DNA from: Ophiodon elongatus
Taxonomy: Eukaryota; Chordata; Actinopteri; Perciformes; Hexagrammidae
DNA: 64,000 nucleotides
Direction: 5' to 3'
NCBI GenBank assembly: GCA_016806645.1
Contig: JACSYO010001876.1
Location: 335,501 to 399,500, forward strand
The translations under genes were made by a program, and so were the position numbers. The notes under the pieces are model-generated. The model was given only the letters and a program-made list of their open reading frames with translations. It did not search any database and had not been told where the DNA came from. Positions 45,981 through 58,309 of the stretch are shown here, in pieces. Position 1 is the first letter of the stretch. Every line of letters begins with the position of its first letter.

Positions 45981-46879
45981 ATTCTTGACCTTGGAAACAG
46001 TTGCGTTTTTTTGTTCATGTTAAACAACAAAATTGTGCAAATTAATTCATAACTCAAGGTTGCCTTTCTGAATTTTTCTCAAGCTTTCAACCATGTGTCA
46101 TGGTCTTGCTCAGCATGCGGTTTGATGAGCAAACAGAGGAATGGAGTTGAGAAAAACTGGAACTGAAAATGTCTGAAAAATAGCCAGTAAGTGGACGTTG
46201 AGTCAAGATTTTTACTGCCAATTTCCTACCATTGCACAAAGGCTCACTTGTCTATCCAATTAAAACATATTCTAGAATGAAAATAGTCGGAAACTATGGT
46301 GGCAAATTAAACTTCAATGAGGGACATTGTGACTATATACCCCTTCCTGGACGTACCCCATGTGTCTTACTAAAACCACTAAACCATTTGAGTTAAAAGG
46401 CAAGTAAGACTAGTTAGTTTCAAGTAATTGCTCAAACCCACAGCACATATATCATATGCATATATCAGCATTACCAGTGAAAGAAGACAGTTTAATCCAC
46501 TAAAACATTGCACTTGCACAGGGACACACAGTGATAGATTTAACGTCACCTCCAATATGAAAACCTTAGTTTCCTTCTCACCCACAGAGACACTCTGCTA
46601 TCTTCCTCAAAACTATAAATGGACTGATGCTAAATTAGAGCAATTTGCATCTAATTTAAACCATTAACAACATTTCAATATTTCCAAGGCAGACTCTTTC
46701 TCCTTGTACCGGCAGGAATACAATCAGCAACAGAGCAGTAATGTGCAAGTAATGTGTTTGAATAATGTGTTTCATTAACAAGGCTAACACATAGAGATAC
46801 AAAAGCCTTTCGGTATTAATGTGCTCGCCACAAAGTTGTCTGACCGATAATGCTCTTCTGCTCACAAAAGGTGTTGAGG
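45981..46879. other. unique sequence, no gene seen
   Basis: AAATTAGA...TCTAATTT near 46631-46656 forms a short palindrome around an ATTTGCAT octamer (46643-46650). Otherwise nothing is recognised. Confidence 0.35.
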
Positions 46880-47345
46880 TTAAAAAGATAGCATAATAAA
46901 GTGCTGCAGGAATGTGTCCTAAAACCCGGAATGAGTCAGTATTTTTGCGATTCCTCTTCCCTCATCTCAAAATGTATTTTTTTAATGGGTTTTTACGGTT
47001 AGATGTCTGAAAGGTCTGTGGTTAACACAAGCTTTTGATTTTAAGCTCCTGTTCTACGACATAAAATAAGTCAGTAGATAACCCAATTGTTAGATACCTC
47101 CTTTTTAAGACACGTAAAAGCTTAAAAATTCACAAGTGGCTAAATGAGACTACAGAGGTATTCAGTGGTAATAAACGTTATCACTTTGAACACATCAAGC
47201 TTAGTGGTGGTTAAGTGAAGCCAGGCGACGATAGTGTAGTTTGTTTATAGCCTAACATCAGTATTTTGCTTGTGGCGATTGAATTTACACTTTAAAAAAA
47301 GATCATAAAATTGGTGTTTATTTACATTTGTGAAGATTACTTTTC
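46880..47345 (+). mobile_element. dispersed teleost repeat (AATAAAGTGCTGCAGGAATG type)
   Basis: Words in order are AATAAAGTGCTGCAGGAATG, TGTCCTAAAACCCGGAATGA, TTTTTAATGGGTTTTTACGG, GTCTGTGGTTAACACAAGC, AAGCTCCTGTTCTACGACAT, AATAAGTCAGTAGATAACCC and GATCATAAAATTGGTGTTTA. I recall this whole order as an interspersed repeat of perch-like fishes. No protein is encoded. The class is unknown to me. Confidence 0.65.
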
Positions 47346-48524
47346 AGAACAAAACGTAAGTAACATACATTTGTTTGCCACAAAGCTAATAATATTACAG
47401 CAATCCAAAATCCGATGGAAACTTCCCATTTGCCAGGGCGTTATCCCTGCAGCAATCTATGATAAAGAAACGGTATGAACAAAGGTAACACAAGCAGAGA
47501 GAAAGAACAGGCATACCAATATCCTGCCATAATACCAAGACAAATATCCATGTGCTTATGTGAAACAGAATTACTATTTGGACATAACGTGGACAAAGAG
47601 GGAAAGGGGACAGGAAGAGACCGCCACAGAAGAAAGAGAAAGCACCAGTGCGAGAGCCAACACTAAAAGGCGGTCAACGAATGGATGATAACTTGGCCCT
47701 AACATTTCGGAGACATTTACAGTCCAGATTCAATCGTAAGCACAACAATCAATTCGTGCACGGCCCTGAGAATATCAAACATGTCGGATATTTACGGATA
47801 TCTACAGGGTCCTGAACTGTCCTTTGGTGTGTGGAGGATTACAGAGACTGCAGATACATCCCGGTACTTAGAGCAACGAGAGGCTGGGCTGACTTGAACT
47901 GTTGTTCTGATCGGAATCACACATCCCAGGAGGTCTAACAAGATTAGAAGCCCTAATGTCAGCAAATGTGTCAAATGTCGAAAAATCTTACCAGAATTTT
48001 GAAAGTTTGTAGACTGATTAAAGTGAAGTTAAAATTGTTGACGTCACAGTTTTGGTTGGATTTCTCAATAACAGCTTGTAAAAAGCAAAGCACCAGGAAT
48101 GTCTGTCTTTTTTTATCAAAACAATGAGACATGATGAATCATCATCTTGCTTTGTTGTGCTGCAAAAAGATATACTAGTCGCATATTTTCTGTTGCCTTT
48201 CAGACACGGTAGCCGGCATGTTTGCAGTCCCAAAGGGTTAAAATGTGTGATTTTGTGGGAACTTGAGTATTGTATTCTTAAAACTCACTCCCACCTGTAA
48301 CCAGTGGTGCCAAACACAATTTAAAACCTGCATTTAGTAATGGTTTTGGACACTTGGAGGCGGCATAACAAGCAGTCACCATGACACTGACATACTATCA
48401 CCTTATAAAGTTGCCATGATGAACATGTAAGCAAACAGTTGCTAAGTTAAGCATCCAGCAGACACAAAGTAATGTTAGTGTTCATTTGCTATAGCAGTCT
48501 GCCAAAGAAAATTCCAGTATTCTC
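47346..48524. other. unique or unidentified sequence
   Basis: No gene or assigned repeat is seen. Confidence 0.35.
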
Positions 48525-48785
48525 TCTTTTAGCTCGGTTTTGGTCTCCACCAACTCCTGGCGGAAATATGTGCCTCTTCAGATGCAAAATATCCACTGTG
48601 TTCAATATCTAGATGCTAACATTGTCTGTCTGTTGTTTGGTGTGGGGCAGGTTGTGCACAGTGGGAGTATCAGAGCTTTTCTTGGCTGAAAAACAGCTGT
48701 GTGCTTCTGCTGTAAACAAAGTTGATGAGAGTGAACAAAAACAGTAACAGTGTGGGCCAGAAAACAAAGGCAAAGAGCTGAAAGA
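48525..48785 (+). mobile_element. family A element
   Basis: CTCTTTTAGCTCGGTTTTGG, TCTCCACCAACTCCTGGCGG, CTAACATTGTCTGTCTGTTG and TTTGGTGTGGGGCAGGTTG match the family order. It ends near GGCAAAGAGCTGAAAGAC. Non-coding. Confidence 0.82.
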
Positions 48786-51522
48786 CTTTAAATTGTCTGT
48801 TGACCTGAGTTGAACTGCAGAGTTGGGTTGTCTCCTGGACTCCTTCCTTTAGAGGTTTTCCAGGCCCATTCAACTGGGATAAGGCTTCAGGGTAGACCCA
48901 GAAATAAGCTGGGGAGATTATATACCTCATCTGGCCTGGGAAGGCCTTGGGGTTCCCCAGGAAGAGCAGGAAAATCCAGAATGTAATGGATGAATCCAGA
49001 AGATAATGGATGGACGGGCCCTGCAAATCTACTTTGCTTACGACCTAAATTATCTCTCTTGTGTGTGTGTGTTAGACAGATATGTAAAAAAACAAACCTT
49101 GAACAGACCTCAGAAACATCATCTGCAGCAGGACTGAGTGGATGCACATTGTAACCTGAGGGGCCGAGAGGAACAAGACCGTGACAAAAGCTTGCACACA
49201 CACCTCATGTGAACCCGCACCCTAGACATCAGAGGCGAAGAAGCGAGGCAGCCATGCTGAATGAGTAAATAAACTTGCTTGCATGTCAGTTTTCTAAAGC
49301 GCTCGTAGGAATAAGAGCACAAATGTGACTGGCAAGATTAAAGGGAAATCCAAATGTAGTGCCCCCACCCCCCTTCTCTCTTTTTATAGCGTTAGCTTCG
49401 AGATCGGGGCGCGAACTTCCACGTTGCTGTTGAGATGTGACGGGAATACTGTGGCGCACACTTTAAGTAAACCCTCATTTCTAGTGTCAGGAATAAAAAG
49501 GGTTAGATAAGGTGCGTCTCCACAGATGTCTTCTGTTGACAGTATCTCAGGTTGCTTTGGGGTAATCTCTCTAAACTGGAAAAGTGCTGAGCATTCAGAT
49601 GAAGAAATATTTGCCAAGGGCACTTTTGAGCAAAATAGCTTTGATGTTTTACATTTCTGTAGCAATTAGAAAAGGAAGTAAAAAAACGGGTCATTCAATT
49701 TAACATAGATAAATATATTGTATTTACCTTCGACCCTGCTTTTATAGCGGAAATTGCTTTAAAAAAGATGCAGTCTTCTCTTTATTTGTCATTGGCTCCT
49801 CTTGAAATAAATCATTGTCTTCGTGTTTGTGAAATGTTCTCTTTAAGACGTTTTGAAGTGTGCAGAATATCTTCTGTCTTTTGTCCCTCACAATGGCTTT
49901 CAGCGGCACCTGCCTCTCAAGGTTTGTACGCAAGATTGCAGGAGTGTGCTTTTCATATGCCGTGTTATTGCTCTTCTCAATTATCATGCCACTTCATTGC
50001 ATTTACGCTCAATGCCTCCACTTAAGGAGGCTGGTCTTATTTGAGTTGTTGAGTTGAGTCTTGTAATTTATTCTGTTTTACTAATTGAGCTTAATTGAAC
50101 TGATTTAGCTTTACTTGAAAAAGCACGTCTAAAATTGAGTAGCCAGCCGGACTCTGTCCAAAAGTTATGGACTGTAACAATTTCTACACAAATAATGATT
50201 TATCCATCCAGTGTAGTAGCGAGATAGTCATTGGGTAAAGGTTTTGGTCTGTGTGCAGAGTAGATGGCACCCAACGTGGCAACTTTACTGCTAGGTGCAG
50301 ACACTGCGTAATTTTTTTTGAAGAGGTTAGTTGCAAGGAGACCGTTATTTTCTTTCGTGTAATTTTAATCTATTTTGACAATTACAAGTTTTTCCATCAA
50401 ATTTGACAATTGATACACCACTGTTTTTATATATAGTATTTACATAATGGAATCTGATTGGCCAAGTTTTGCCTGTTGTTTACTGATCGTCGAATCATGT
50501 TTTTCCACTCATTGATCCCCCTGTATCATTTGAAAAATAGTACATACATGAGATACATGTGACTATGGCTTGGTGGTTATTTCAAAATAATGGGCTGCGC
50601 TATGTGTTGAGTATAGTGTGTGTCTGTGTGTAGGTGTAGGTACTGATGTTATCACAAAGATGCTTCTCAGATAGTCCCGCAAATTTGGATAGTGGACCAA
50701 CTGAAACCACGACAAAAAAACATTGTTATTTCTAGTCTACATGTTGATTTATTCACGCACACTGAAGAGCTTGATGGAAATCTTCTGATATTTTAACAAA
50801 ATAGGCTATAGGTCGGGATTTATTGGGAGAAACCAGCATTCAGCACCCCCATGTAGCCAGAATGGAATGACCCATTGTTTCACCCCTAAATAATCCCATT
50901 GCAATTTAATATAAGATTTCTTTTCCCTGAATGAAGTAAAGAAATAAATGACTTTAAACAGACACAGACTCAATGTAATGAGCATACAGATGGGTGGATG
51001 TATACAAGAAGTACAAGGCAGCAGTTGCGTCTCTGCATCACTTGCATGTTGTTGCGTCTCGTGCTTTGGAAAGTCTTGTTCGTCTCCATGACACGCACAC
51101 ATCGTCCTCCCCAACGTGCCAGCTCCCAGGCAGCACCCTGGATCTAGTATTGGATTTCTGTGTATGCTCCCTGTGATTCAAAGTGTGTTGCAGAGTTTCC
51201 ATAGCGATATGAGTGGCTGCACTGACGCGTTATGTCAGCGGGACGTCAATGTATTGACCCTTTCGACCCAGAAACTGGAGCAACGCTCCATTAAACTAAT
51301 TGTTGGAGAAGTGGTGGGGAACTCTCGCAGGACGGGGCCGCGCCAATTAACTATGCACATGCCTATACACACACTCACCTACATACAAGTAGAAAGTCAA
51401 TGAGCGCTGGCCTTTGAGTGTATTGCGAGTGATTTTTTTTTAAATAGTGGTCGGAGTCATTTAGAGATATGTCGGCGGATGCATCGCCATTGATCCCCCT
51501 CTGTTGACCTTTACCTCTCGCC
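48786..51522. other. unique sequence, no gene seen
   Basis: A short GT run lies at 49059-49071. No exon, RNA gene or assigned repeat is recognised in this 2.7 kb. Confidence 0.35.
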
Positions 51523-51642
51523 CACCCATCCTCACACCTCGCTTCATCTAAATCTCATACACCACCCATCCTCCCACCTCGCTTCATCTAAATCTCATAC
51601 ACCACCCATCCTCACACCTCACTTCATCTAAATCTCATACAC
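51523..51642. repeat. 40-bp minisatellite, three copies
   Basis: Three head-to-tail units at 51523-51562, 51563-51602 and 51603-51642, each beginning CACCCATCCTC and ending AAATCTCATACAC. They differ at only one or two positions. No relative of the unit is seen elsewhere in the window. Confidence 0.95.
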
Positions 51643-53134
51643 CAGAGTGGTAAGGCGAGGGGGAGAGAGTGCACTCATGCATTATGGCTGCGTGAGTGGA
51701 AACGAGTTACAAGTGTGTGAAGTTGTTGAATTTAGGCACTCATTTTAAAGTTCGTGATGGGACTCGTAGCTGCGGTCTGAAATCCAGCTCTGAAAACGCT
51801 GGAAAGTTCGCTGCCTTGCCTACAATCACGGTAAAGAACACCTCGGGTACCATTACGTCTCCCGGGTGCCATCACATTAAAAGATCCACGAGACGTTCCG
51901 AAGCAATGACAAAGTCTGGCGCACATGAATGGTGAAAGTATGGGAAAGAAGCGATACAGACAGGCGAGGTTGTTTTAAATATGCCTTTTTTTTTTTTTTA
52001 AAGCAGCCCAATGGTATGGAATATTTAGCTTAACCTTCAGAGTTTTACTCTTACTCTAAGCGAAGGCTTCAATGGATCTTAAGTCACAAAAGACGGTACA
52101 CAAACCTTTTGCTTTTTTTTTTACAAGAAATATAATTTCTTCTGAAATGAACTTTCTTGGTGTTAATTCCATCATGCCATTATTTTTTGTCCCGTTACTA
52201 CGTTATCTTCACTGATTAGGATATATGAGGTTCATTAGTCTCGACCAATAATGCTCAACATCACGAATGTCTTTCTGAAACGCATACGGTTCAGCAACGC
52301 GCTGCATGAGTTACTGGGATTAGATTTTATTAAGCAGACCTCCTCCTGGCTGCCCACATTGCAGATCTGTTGAGGTACGGCGTCGTTTCTACCCAGATGT
52401 TGCCGTCATATTATTCGACCGTAGTTTAGTGGTCATCTTCCTGAGAGTCTGGATGAGATCGATGCAACTGTGCCGGCTATTCTCATTATAGTGATTATAA
52501 TTCTTTGATCAATGAGATGAACATTAGGTTCCCGCCAGCGCAGCTCCTGTGTGGACTGAAAACGGTGGGTACATCACTCGCCGCTCATCGTTTAGGGCAG
52601 ACGGAACTGAATGAGCCCTCACTAATAAGAAAATTGGCTGACATGAACACAGCAGTCAGGCTGAATGGATGATGTCTATTGTTATTTCCTCTTGGTTTGG
52701 ACCATCCGTCTTACAGGTGTGAAAGAGACCCAAGATTCCCCTTCCCATTCGTTTCTATGTGGAACGGGGCGAGACACATTCGCTTCCTCCATGAGCCGAG
52801 TGAACTTCGTGCTGTCAGCTATCTTAGCCAGAACCCTTTAATGGGATTATTTTGGTTTAATTAAAATAGATATATTCTTGGGTTTTCTCTTTCCTTTTCT
52901 TTATTGGGATACCCATTACCACAAGCATAGGCACTGGCTATTCTCCCTGGGCTCCACACACACACACTCATTGTAACCACATAAAAATGCAAAAAAAAAA
53001 AAACAGCTCATCTTACGAAATTAACAATCAACTACTGAATAGAAACAAAATTGTAACAAACAACTATATATATCAATTATAATTATAAATCAATCACAAT
53101 TCCTCATGAATTCCGAACAAACTTATTTTTTTTC
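51643..53134. other. unique sequence, no gene seen
   Basis: T runs lie near 51987-52000 and A runs at 52991-53003, with a short CA run near 52955-52968. Nothing else is assigned. Confidence 0.35.
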
Positions 53135-53610
53135 ATTTTTCATTCTTAAGGAACATAACTCCGATGAAACAATACAGGCGAGCAAGAGATGAAGGGCTGA
53201 TTGGCTGCAGTGGGTTTAAGGACAGAACAGTTGTTGAGGACAGTAAAAATATTTGATTGAATGCTGTGTGATTTACAACTTTGTGTGCTACGATTCTTAA
53301 CAGAGCCTCAAACGCAGGGACTGAGAGGCAAAGTCTTGACTGAAGAGACAGGCACAGGTGGCAAACAAATCCAGGCAAGGAATATGCAAAAAAAAACATA
53401 ACCAGAGGACAAGGCCAAATCAGAGCTGGGAAGCGCACGAGGGCAGGAAGTGAAATGACAGTAGAAGTTGGTCTTTCAAAATAAAACAGGAAATATGCAC
53501 ATATCCACCGTGCTTCTGGCCACACCTCATGAGTGCATTTTGTCCTGCATGATTTCGATCTCACTGCCCCTTCAGACCGTAGACACCAAGTTGTTTGGTA
53601 TTCCTCCACA
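53135..53610 (-). mobile_element. probable decayed fish repeat (reverse orientation)
   Basis: The reverse complement contains TGTTTTATTTTGAAAGACC, CACTTCCTGCCCTCGTGCG, CATATTCCTTGCCTGGATTT and TCCCTGCGTTTGAGGCTCTG. This is a familiar order from a fish interspersed repeat with T-rich, CCTG-rich wording. A 158-codon minus-strand open frame spans it. Its product shows no known domain and no conserved catalytic motif, so I treat the frame as incidental. Confidence 0.45.
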
Positions 53611-54401
53611 AATCTTGCTCATTCCATGGATTGATTTTTTTTTTTTTTTGCAGTTGACACCGCCTCAAAGCGAAAACTCCTCCATGTGTTAATTATAAAC
53701 TGATACAGGAATTAATTCCGCCACTGTTGAGATCAGGCTCTCTGAACTTTCTGCCGGGCCCGACACGGTTTAGAGCAGCAGCGGTTCTCCGGGACGCTGG
53801 CAGAGGTTTACGGACGTTTTCCGTGAACGTTTCTCCTCATTACATTAGTTGTGGTTTGGCAGGGTCACGTTGCTAACTGCTTCCTTTAAGAGTTGCTCAT
53901 GAGGCACCATAAGCACTTAAGCTTGTTATTGAGCGCTTAAAGTACATTATAGTCCAATCGAATCGCTGGTTATTCTCACAAAGCGTCCCAACTTGCCTTC
54001 ATTTGTTTGTTTTCTATCTCCTGCGGGAAACCGGGTGGGGGGGGGGTTCTATTAGGTGATGCAGTCTGTTCGTTTACAGCAGGCATTTTGCTTTGCAGCC
54101 TCCTTACATACAAGGAAGCCGATGTGTAAATGCCTTTATACCCTTGAGGATATTCTGCACTTGTCATTATGAGCACTTTGGTGCTGCATCTGTTTTAACC
54201 ACAGGAAACAGAAATTAACAGAATATCCTCGTGGGTATTACCACTTTAATAATATACATAGTATGCAATGGAAATACAACACGTAAAAAAAAAAAGCACC
54301 TCATTAGAAATTCCAATTAGATTAATCTATCTTGTAATGCATGCTTTTTTTATGAGGTAGGAGTAGTGTATGGATGTTTTAAATATATGTTTAGCTAAAT
54401 G
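53611..54401. other. unique sequence with homopolymers
   Basis: T15 at 53635-53649 and a G10 at 54037-54046. No gene is recognised. Confidence 0.4.
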
Positions 54402-54960
54402 CAGTGGTGGAAGAAATATTCAGATAATTTACTTGGGTAGAAGTACTACTACCACACCGTGGATATACTCCACTCCAAGTAAAAGTCCAGCATTCAAACC
54501 CTTAATTAATAAATTATATAAAAGTATTGGAAATGTAAATATTACTGCTGCATTAATGTGTTTGTTGCATTTCTCTGCTGTAGATTTTTTCACTCCATTA
54601 TATACTGTTGGGTGGTTTAATCTACAGCAATGCGTCATATACATATATGTTTGTACCCTGGCTGTCGTGCGAGAACCACAAATCTCTAAAAAGACAACTT
54701 TTCATGAGCTCAGAAAAACCGCCCTGTTTTCAGCTTTGTGACGATGCATTTTCCAAGAGGCCTTGTTCCAAGAGTTTATTTAGCTTTGGAAGTTGAATAA
54801 TCAACACATGAACACTTCATCCTTCAGTTTATCATAGGAGGAGAGGTAGTGAAGTAGAAGTATGAAGTAGCACAAAAGGGAAATACGGTAGTGAAGTCAG
54901 GTTCAAGTACCTTAAATTGCGATTCAAATACAGTACTTCAGTAAATCTACTCAACAGTTT
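54402..54960 (+). mobile_element. non-autonomous hAT-like element, left end present, right end lost
   Basis: The left terminus CAGTGGTGGAAGAAATATTC is the known terminal inverted repeat of an abundant fish element. CACACCGTGGATATACTCCA and AAGTAAAAGTCCAGCATTC follow. The right part (TTCAAGTACCTTAAATTGCG, AGTACTTCAGTAAATC) is recognisable but stops before the expected TACTTCCACCACTG terminus. No transposase is encoded. Such elements would be moved by an hAT transposase supplied elsewhere. Confidence 0.8.
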
Positions 54961-55149
54961 ACAGTTCTGCTAGATGTGCTTACAGTTTGAAAGCTCAAAA
55001 GGCTTAAGTTCCTTATGGATTTCACTGAAGTGGACCAAGTCACAAACAACATTCATGTAGAAATGACAAACGCAAACTCATAACAACCGTTACTGAACAG
55101 GGACATGTAGCGCTACAGCAGTGAATGCTCACGTGAGACCGGTTTCCTT
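54961..55149. other. unique spacer
   Basis: No feature is recognised between the hAT-like element and the following family B copy. Confidence 0.4.
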
Positions 55150-55590
55150 TGTGCGTTTTCCTACGAAAGCCACACACAAATTTGCACTCATTACACACAT
55201 ACAGTCTTTTCAAAATTAGGTTTAGGCAATAAAACTACTTGATCAGGTTTAGGAAAAGATTGTGAAATACTTTGTTAGGTTTAGGCAATAAAACTACTTG
55301 GTCAGGTTTAGGAAAAGATTGTGAAATACTTTGTTAGGTTTAGGCAATAAAACTACTTGGTCAGGTTTAGGCAATAAAACTACTTGGTTAGGTTTAGGAA
55401 ATGATTGTGAAATACTTTGTTAGGTTTAGGCAATAAAACTACTTGGTTAGGTTTTGGAAAAGATCATGAAATACTTTCTTAGGTCGAGGCAACAAAACTA
55501 CTTTGTTTGGTTTAGGAAAAGTCATGGTTTGGATTAAAATAACTACGGAAGAGATGAACAGCGGCCTCCTGGCTAAAAGATCGCTGGTTG
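55150..55590 (+). mobile_element. family B element with expanded internal minisatellite
   Basis: The array at 55216-55530 is flanked by sequence ending AACAGCGGCCTCCTGGCTAA, related to the AACCTCAGTCTCCTGGGTGA block of the 35392-35860 copy. The left terminus is not clear. The element body is therefore family B with a grown internal array. Confidence 0.65.
55216..55530 (+). repeat. minisatellite with 59-bp and 27-bp units
   Basis: The units start TTAGGTTTAGGCAATAAAAC at 55216, 55275 and 55334, exactly 59 bp apart. Each contains two TAGGTTTAGG-type phrases and the spacer GAAAAGATTGTGAAATAC. After 55334 a 27-bp half-unit is repeated before the 59-bp form resumes with more mutations. The 27-bp half-unit is the reverse complement of the unit at 31184-31462. 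Confidence 0.92.
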
Positions 55591-56999
55591 TTTAGCTCCT
55601 CTCCGCCCAGTGTGGGCTTTTGCGGTCTGCATACTTCCTTGTTCATGATTACATGGATAACATACGATATGATTTTGTGTGGTATCTATGATTTACGGGG
55701 CCTTATTTTTCATCGGTATAGCTACGAATGCTGGAACCAGCCAGCAGCGTTATCAGCTATTACCTTAAAGTGTCAACATAGAAGCTCCTGGATTCAGATC
55801 TCCTCTGCGCTAGCTTTAGGAGATCTTTGGTCACTATCACAAATCTTGACTGAACAGGCTGCTATCAGGTTTTCAATCATGCATTTCGCCATAAACAATG
55901 ACTCTCAGCTTTGTGCTCATTCTTAGCCCTGCGTGTTGCTTACCCCGCGATAATTGGTCGCTCCTCGGGGCTCTGATGTTACTGGAGCTCCCCAGCGTTA
56001 ATCCAGCCATGCTTGAAGAACAGAACAGTGCTGCTAAATGGTTTAGAGTAGATTCTCCTCAAGGTGAAGATCGCAGAAGGATAACGCTTCATATTCACAA
56101 GGGCCAAAGCTGAATGATTGTCTGCAAGGAGCGATAATGAACTGTTTGGCAAATCCAGCTTGGAAAGGATCGCTAGGGCAAAGAACGGCACAGGGCTGTG
56201 GAATTACATATGTCTATCATGGCTCACAATGTTAATACTGGCCTTACACATGGGCTTATCATTTTTTCAGTAGTTATCGATGATCAGGGAAACACTTGAA
56301 TGACACTTTTGTGTTTCAATTAACCTGATCGGTGTGATGCGATACAGGGAAAGGTTAAAAACGACCCCCGTTGTTCCGGTGGAGATGACATTTTTAGGAT
56401 GATACTGCTGCAGTTTCCCGCTCGGCCAAATGAAGCGTTACCGCTGTGGCCTGGTGAAGCAATTACAAGACCTCTTCTGGCTTCATTGAGGAGCACCGCT
56501 GCTAACTAAATGGTGTTCTATAGGAATCCTGGGGGAAGGGATCATTAAGAAATGGCTCTCAATCTATCAGCGATGCAGTGGGAGATACACTTCCTGCGCG
56601 CGTGTGTGTGTGTGTGAGGTATCCATACCCACTAAGACCCAAGAGACTGTAGAGTACATCTGTTACAGATGAGGAGACTTCTTAAACACATTTCAATGAA
56701 CTGACGCTAAGCTGCTAATGCGTTCCTGTAAATGGCAGCGTGGGGGGAGGCAGGTTGCTGCTGATGATGTTGAAAGGAGGAATAAGCTTTCAATCAAGCC
56801 TTCTCCTTCACCGTCGGCCAAGAGAGTCTCTTTTTTTTTGGTGGGGGGGTTGGGTACTTCCGTCCCAACGGGTAACTCTGATGTATCTCGAACAAATTGA
56901 GCCAGCCTGTAAAAAAGGCCTTGAGTTGCTTCTTTTATTGATTCAACCAAAATGCTAATCTCAGGAATTCAAATTCCACTGCTTGTGGCTCACCAGATT
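55591..56999. other. unique sequence, no gene seen
   Basis: A GT run lies at about 56595-56616. Parts such as 56440-56580 (GCGTTACCGCTGTGGCC, GGATCATTAAGAAATGGC) are non-repetitive. No gene is called. Confidence 0.35.
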
Positions 57000-57290
57000 C
57001 AATTTGCGCAGTTTTAATAAGGTCCAAATAGAAACACATGCTCCCCTGAGAAAATCCTGTGGATGATTTTCTTTGAAAACGGTCCAAAGATGTGTTTTTT
57101 GTTCCCCCTCATCTCGGCCCGTCGTGCAAACAATAGCTGATTGCATTATGGCTCAAGAGCTCGGCTTAAAGCGCGAGTGACACATGTGTCAACATGCGCT
57201 GCCCCGCCGGAGAGATGAGACGATGTCCTCGCAATTGGCCTTGATTACCCGTCACCACCGGAAGCGATATAGTTACAATGAGGAACTTGC
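57000..57290. promoter_or_regulatory. candidate conserved non-coding element with a 14-bp palindrome
   Basis: A unique, moderately CpG-containing block. TGACACATGTGTCA at 57178-57191 is a perfect palindrome holding an E-box (CACATGTG) flanked by inverted TGACA half-sites of the TALE homeodomain type. The flanks include AGCTGATTGCATTATGGC and TCGCAATTGGCCTTGATTAC. The enhancer reading rests on motifs alone. Confidence 0.27.
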
Positions 57291-58309
57291 CTCTGTTATG
57301 ACAGGGTCACGAGGGTTCCTGACCTGTCACGCTCATCCCCCATGGCGACGGGAGTAGCCAGCACAATGCATGCCCCTGGTGACTGACACGGCCCACACAG
57401 AATTAAAACAACACTGCCCACACATGCACTGGCTACTGCCCTATTCTCTCTTAAACTATGTGCTGGGACATACAATATTTCACGGCCCTGCGCTCTGCTG
57501 GGGTTCCCACATGACACCTAGTGGCAATGAATAATGAGGCTGCATCGGCCCCACGGGATGGGATTACATTTTTCATTTTGGTCTGGAGAGGAAGTTTTAG
57601 GACCTCTGAATTATGCAGCAGATGCCCCACTGTTTATCAAAAGCACTCGGATGTAGAGGTTATTTGAGAGTATGGAGTGTTCCGAACAAAAAGATGAATC
57701 GAGGTTCCATATCAGACCTTTCTTTCTCCTAATGATAAAAGAACGAGAAGGAGTACTAGAACGAATGCTATGTGGCCCTTATGAGTACAATGAAAGGATC
57801 AGATATTTGTCTGGCCACGTTAAAATAGAGGAAGCAAATAAGAAATGTCTTCAGAAAATACCAAAGTAATGAAAACAGAATGTAATGTTTACCAATGGTG
57901 ACTGGTCTGGCCCCACACGCTTAGTAAGGAGAGCACAACACACTGTCTGGGCCCAGAAACTATTTGATATAGAAGAGAATGATCATAGTCAAAGCTAGGA
58001 TTTATCACTGTGTTATTGGGAGGATGGATAAAGACATCAAGAAAGATGCCATCTGTAGACCCATGCTGCCTTAGCCATGTTAAAATTAGTATGAAGCAGT
58101 TGACACTTGACTGGGGTTGGACAATGTAAGGCTTCCTAGCTTGTGGTTATAGTGCAAGAGACCGATCACAAAAATGTTAGCGTTGTACGTTTCTTCAAAA
58201 TACGTTGAATGTCGATGTTTCTGGACCAAAGATCTGTATCATAAATTCGTATGATATCAGCCTTCTATCCTGCTTGCAGAAACGCACAATGCCATGTGGT
58301 TAACGTCGT
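57291..58309. other. unique or unidentified sequence
   Basis: No gene or assigned repeat is recognised. Confidence 0.35.

Noticed and set aside
53133..53609. 158-codon minus-strand open frame
   Set aside because: The DNA reads as a decayed fish repeat. The product has no known domain or catalytic motif.
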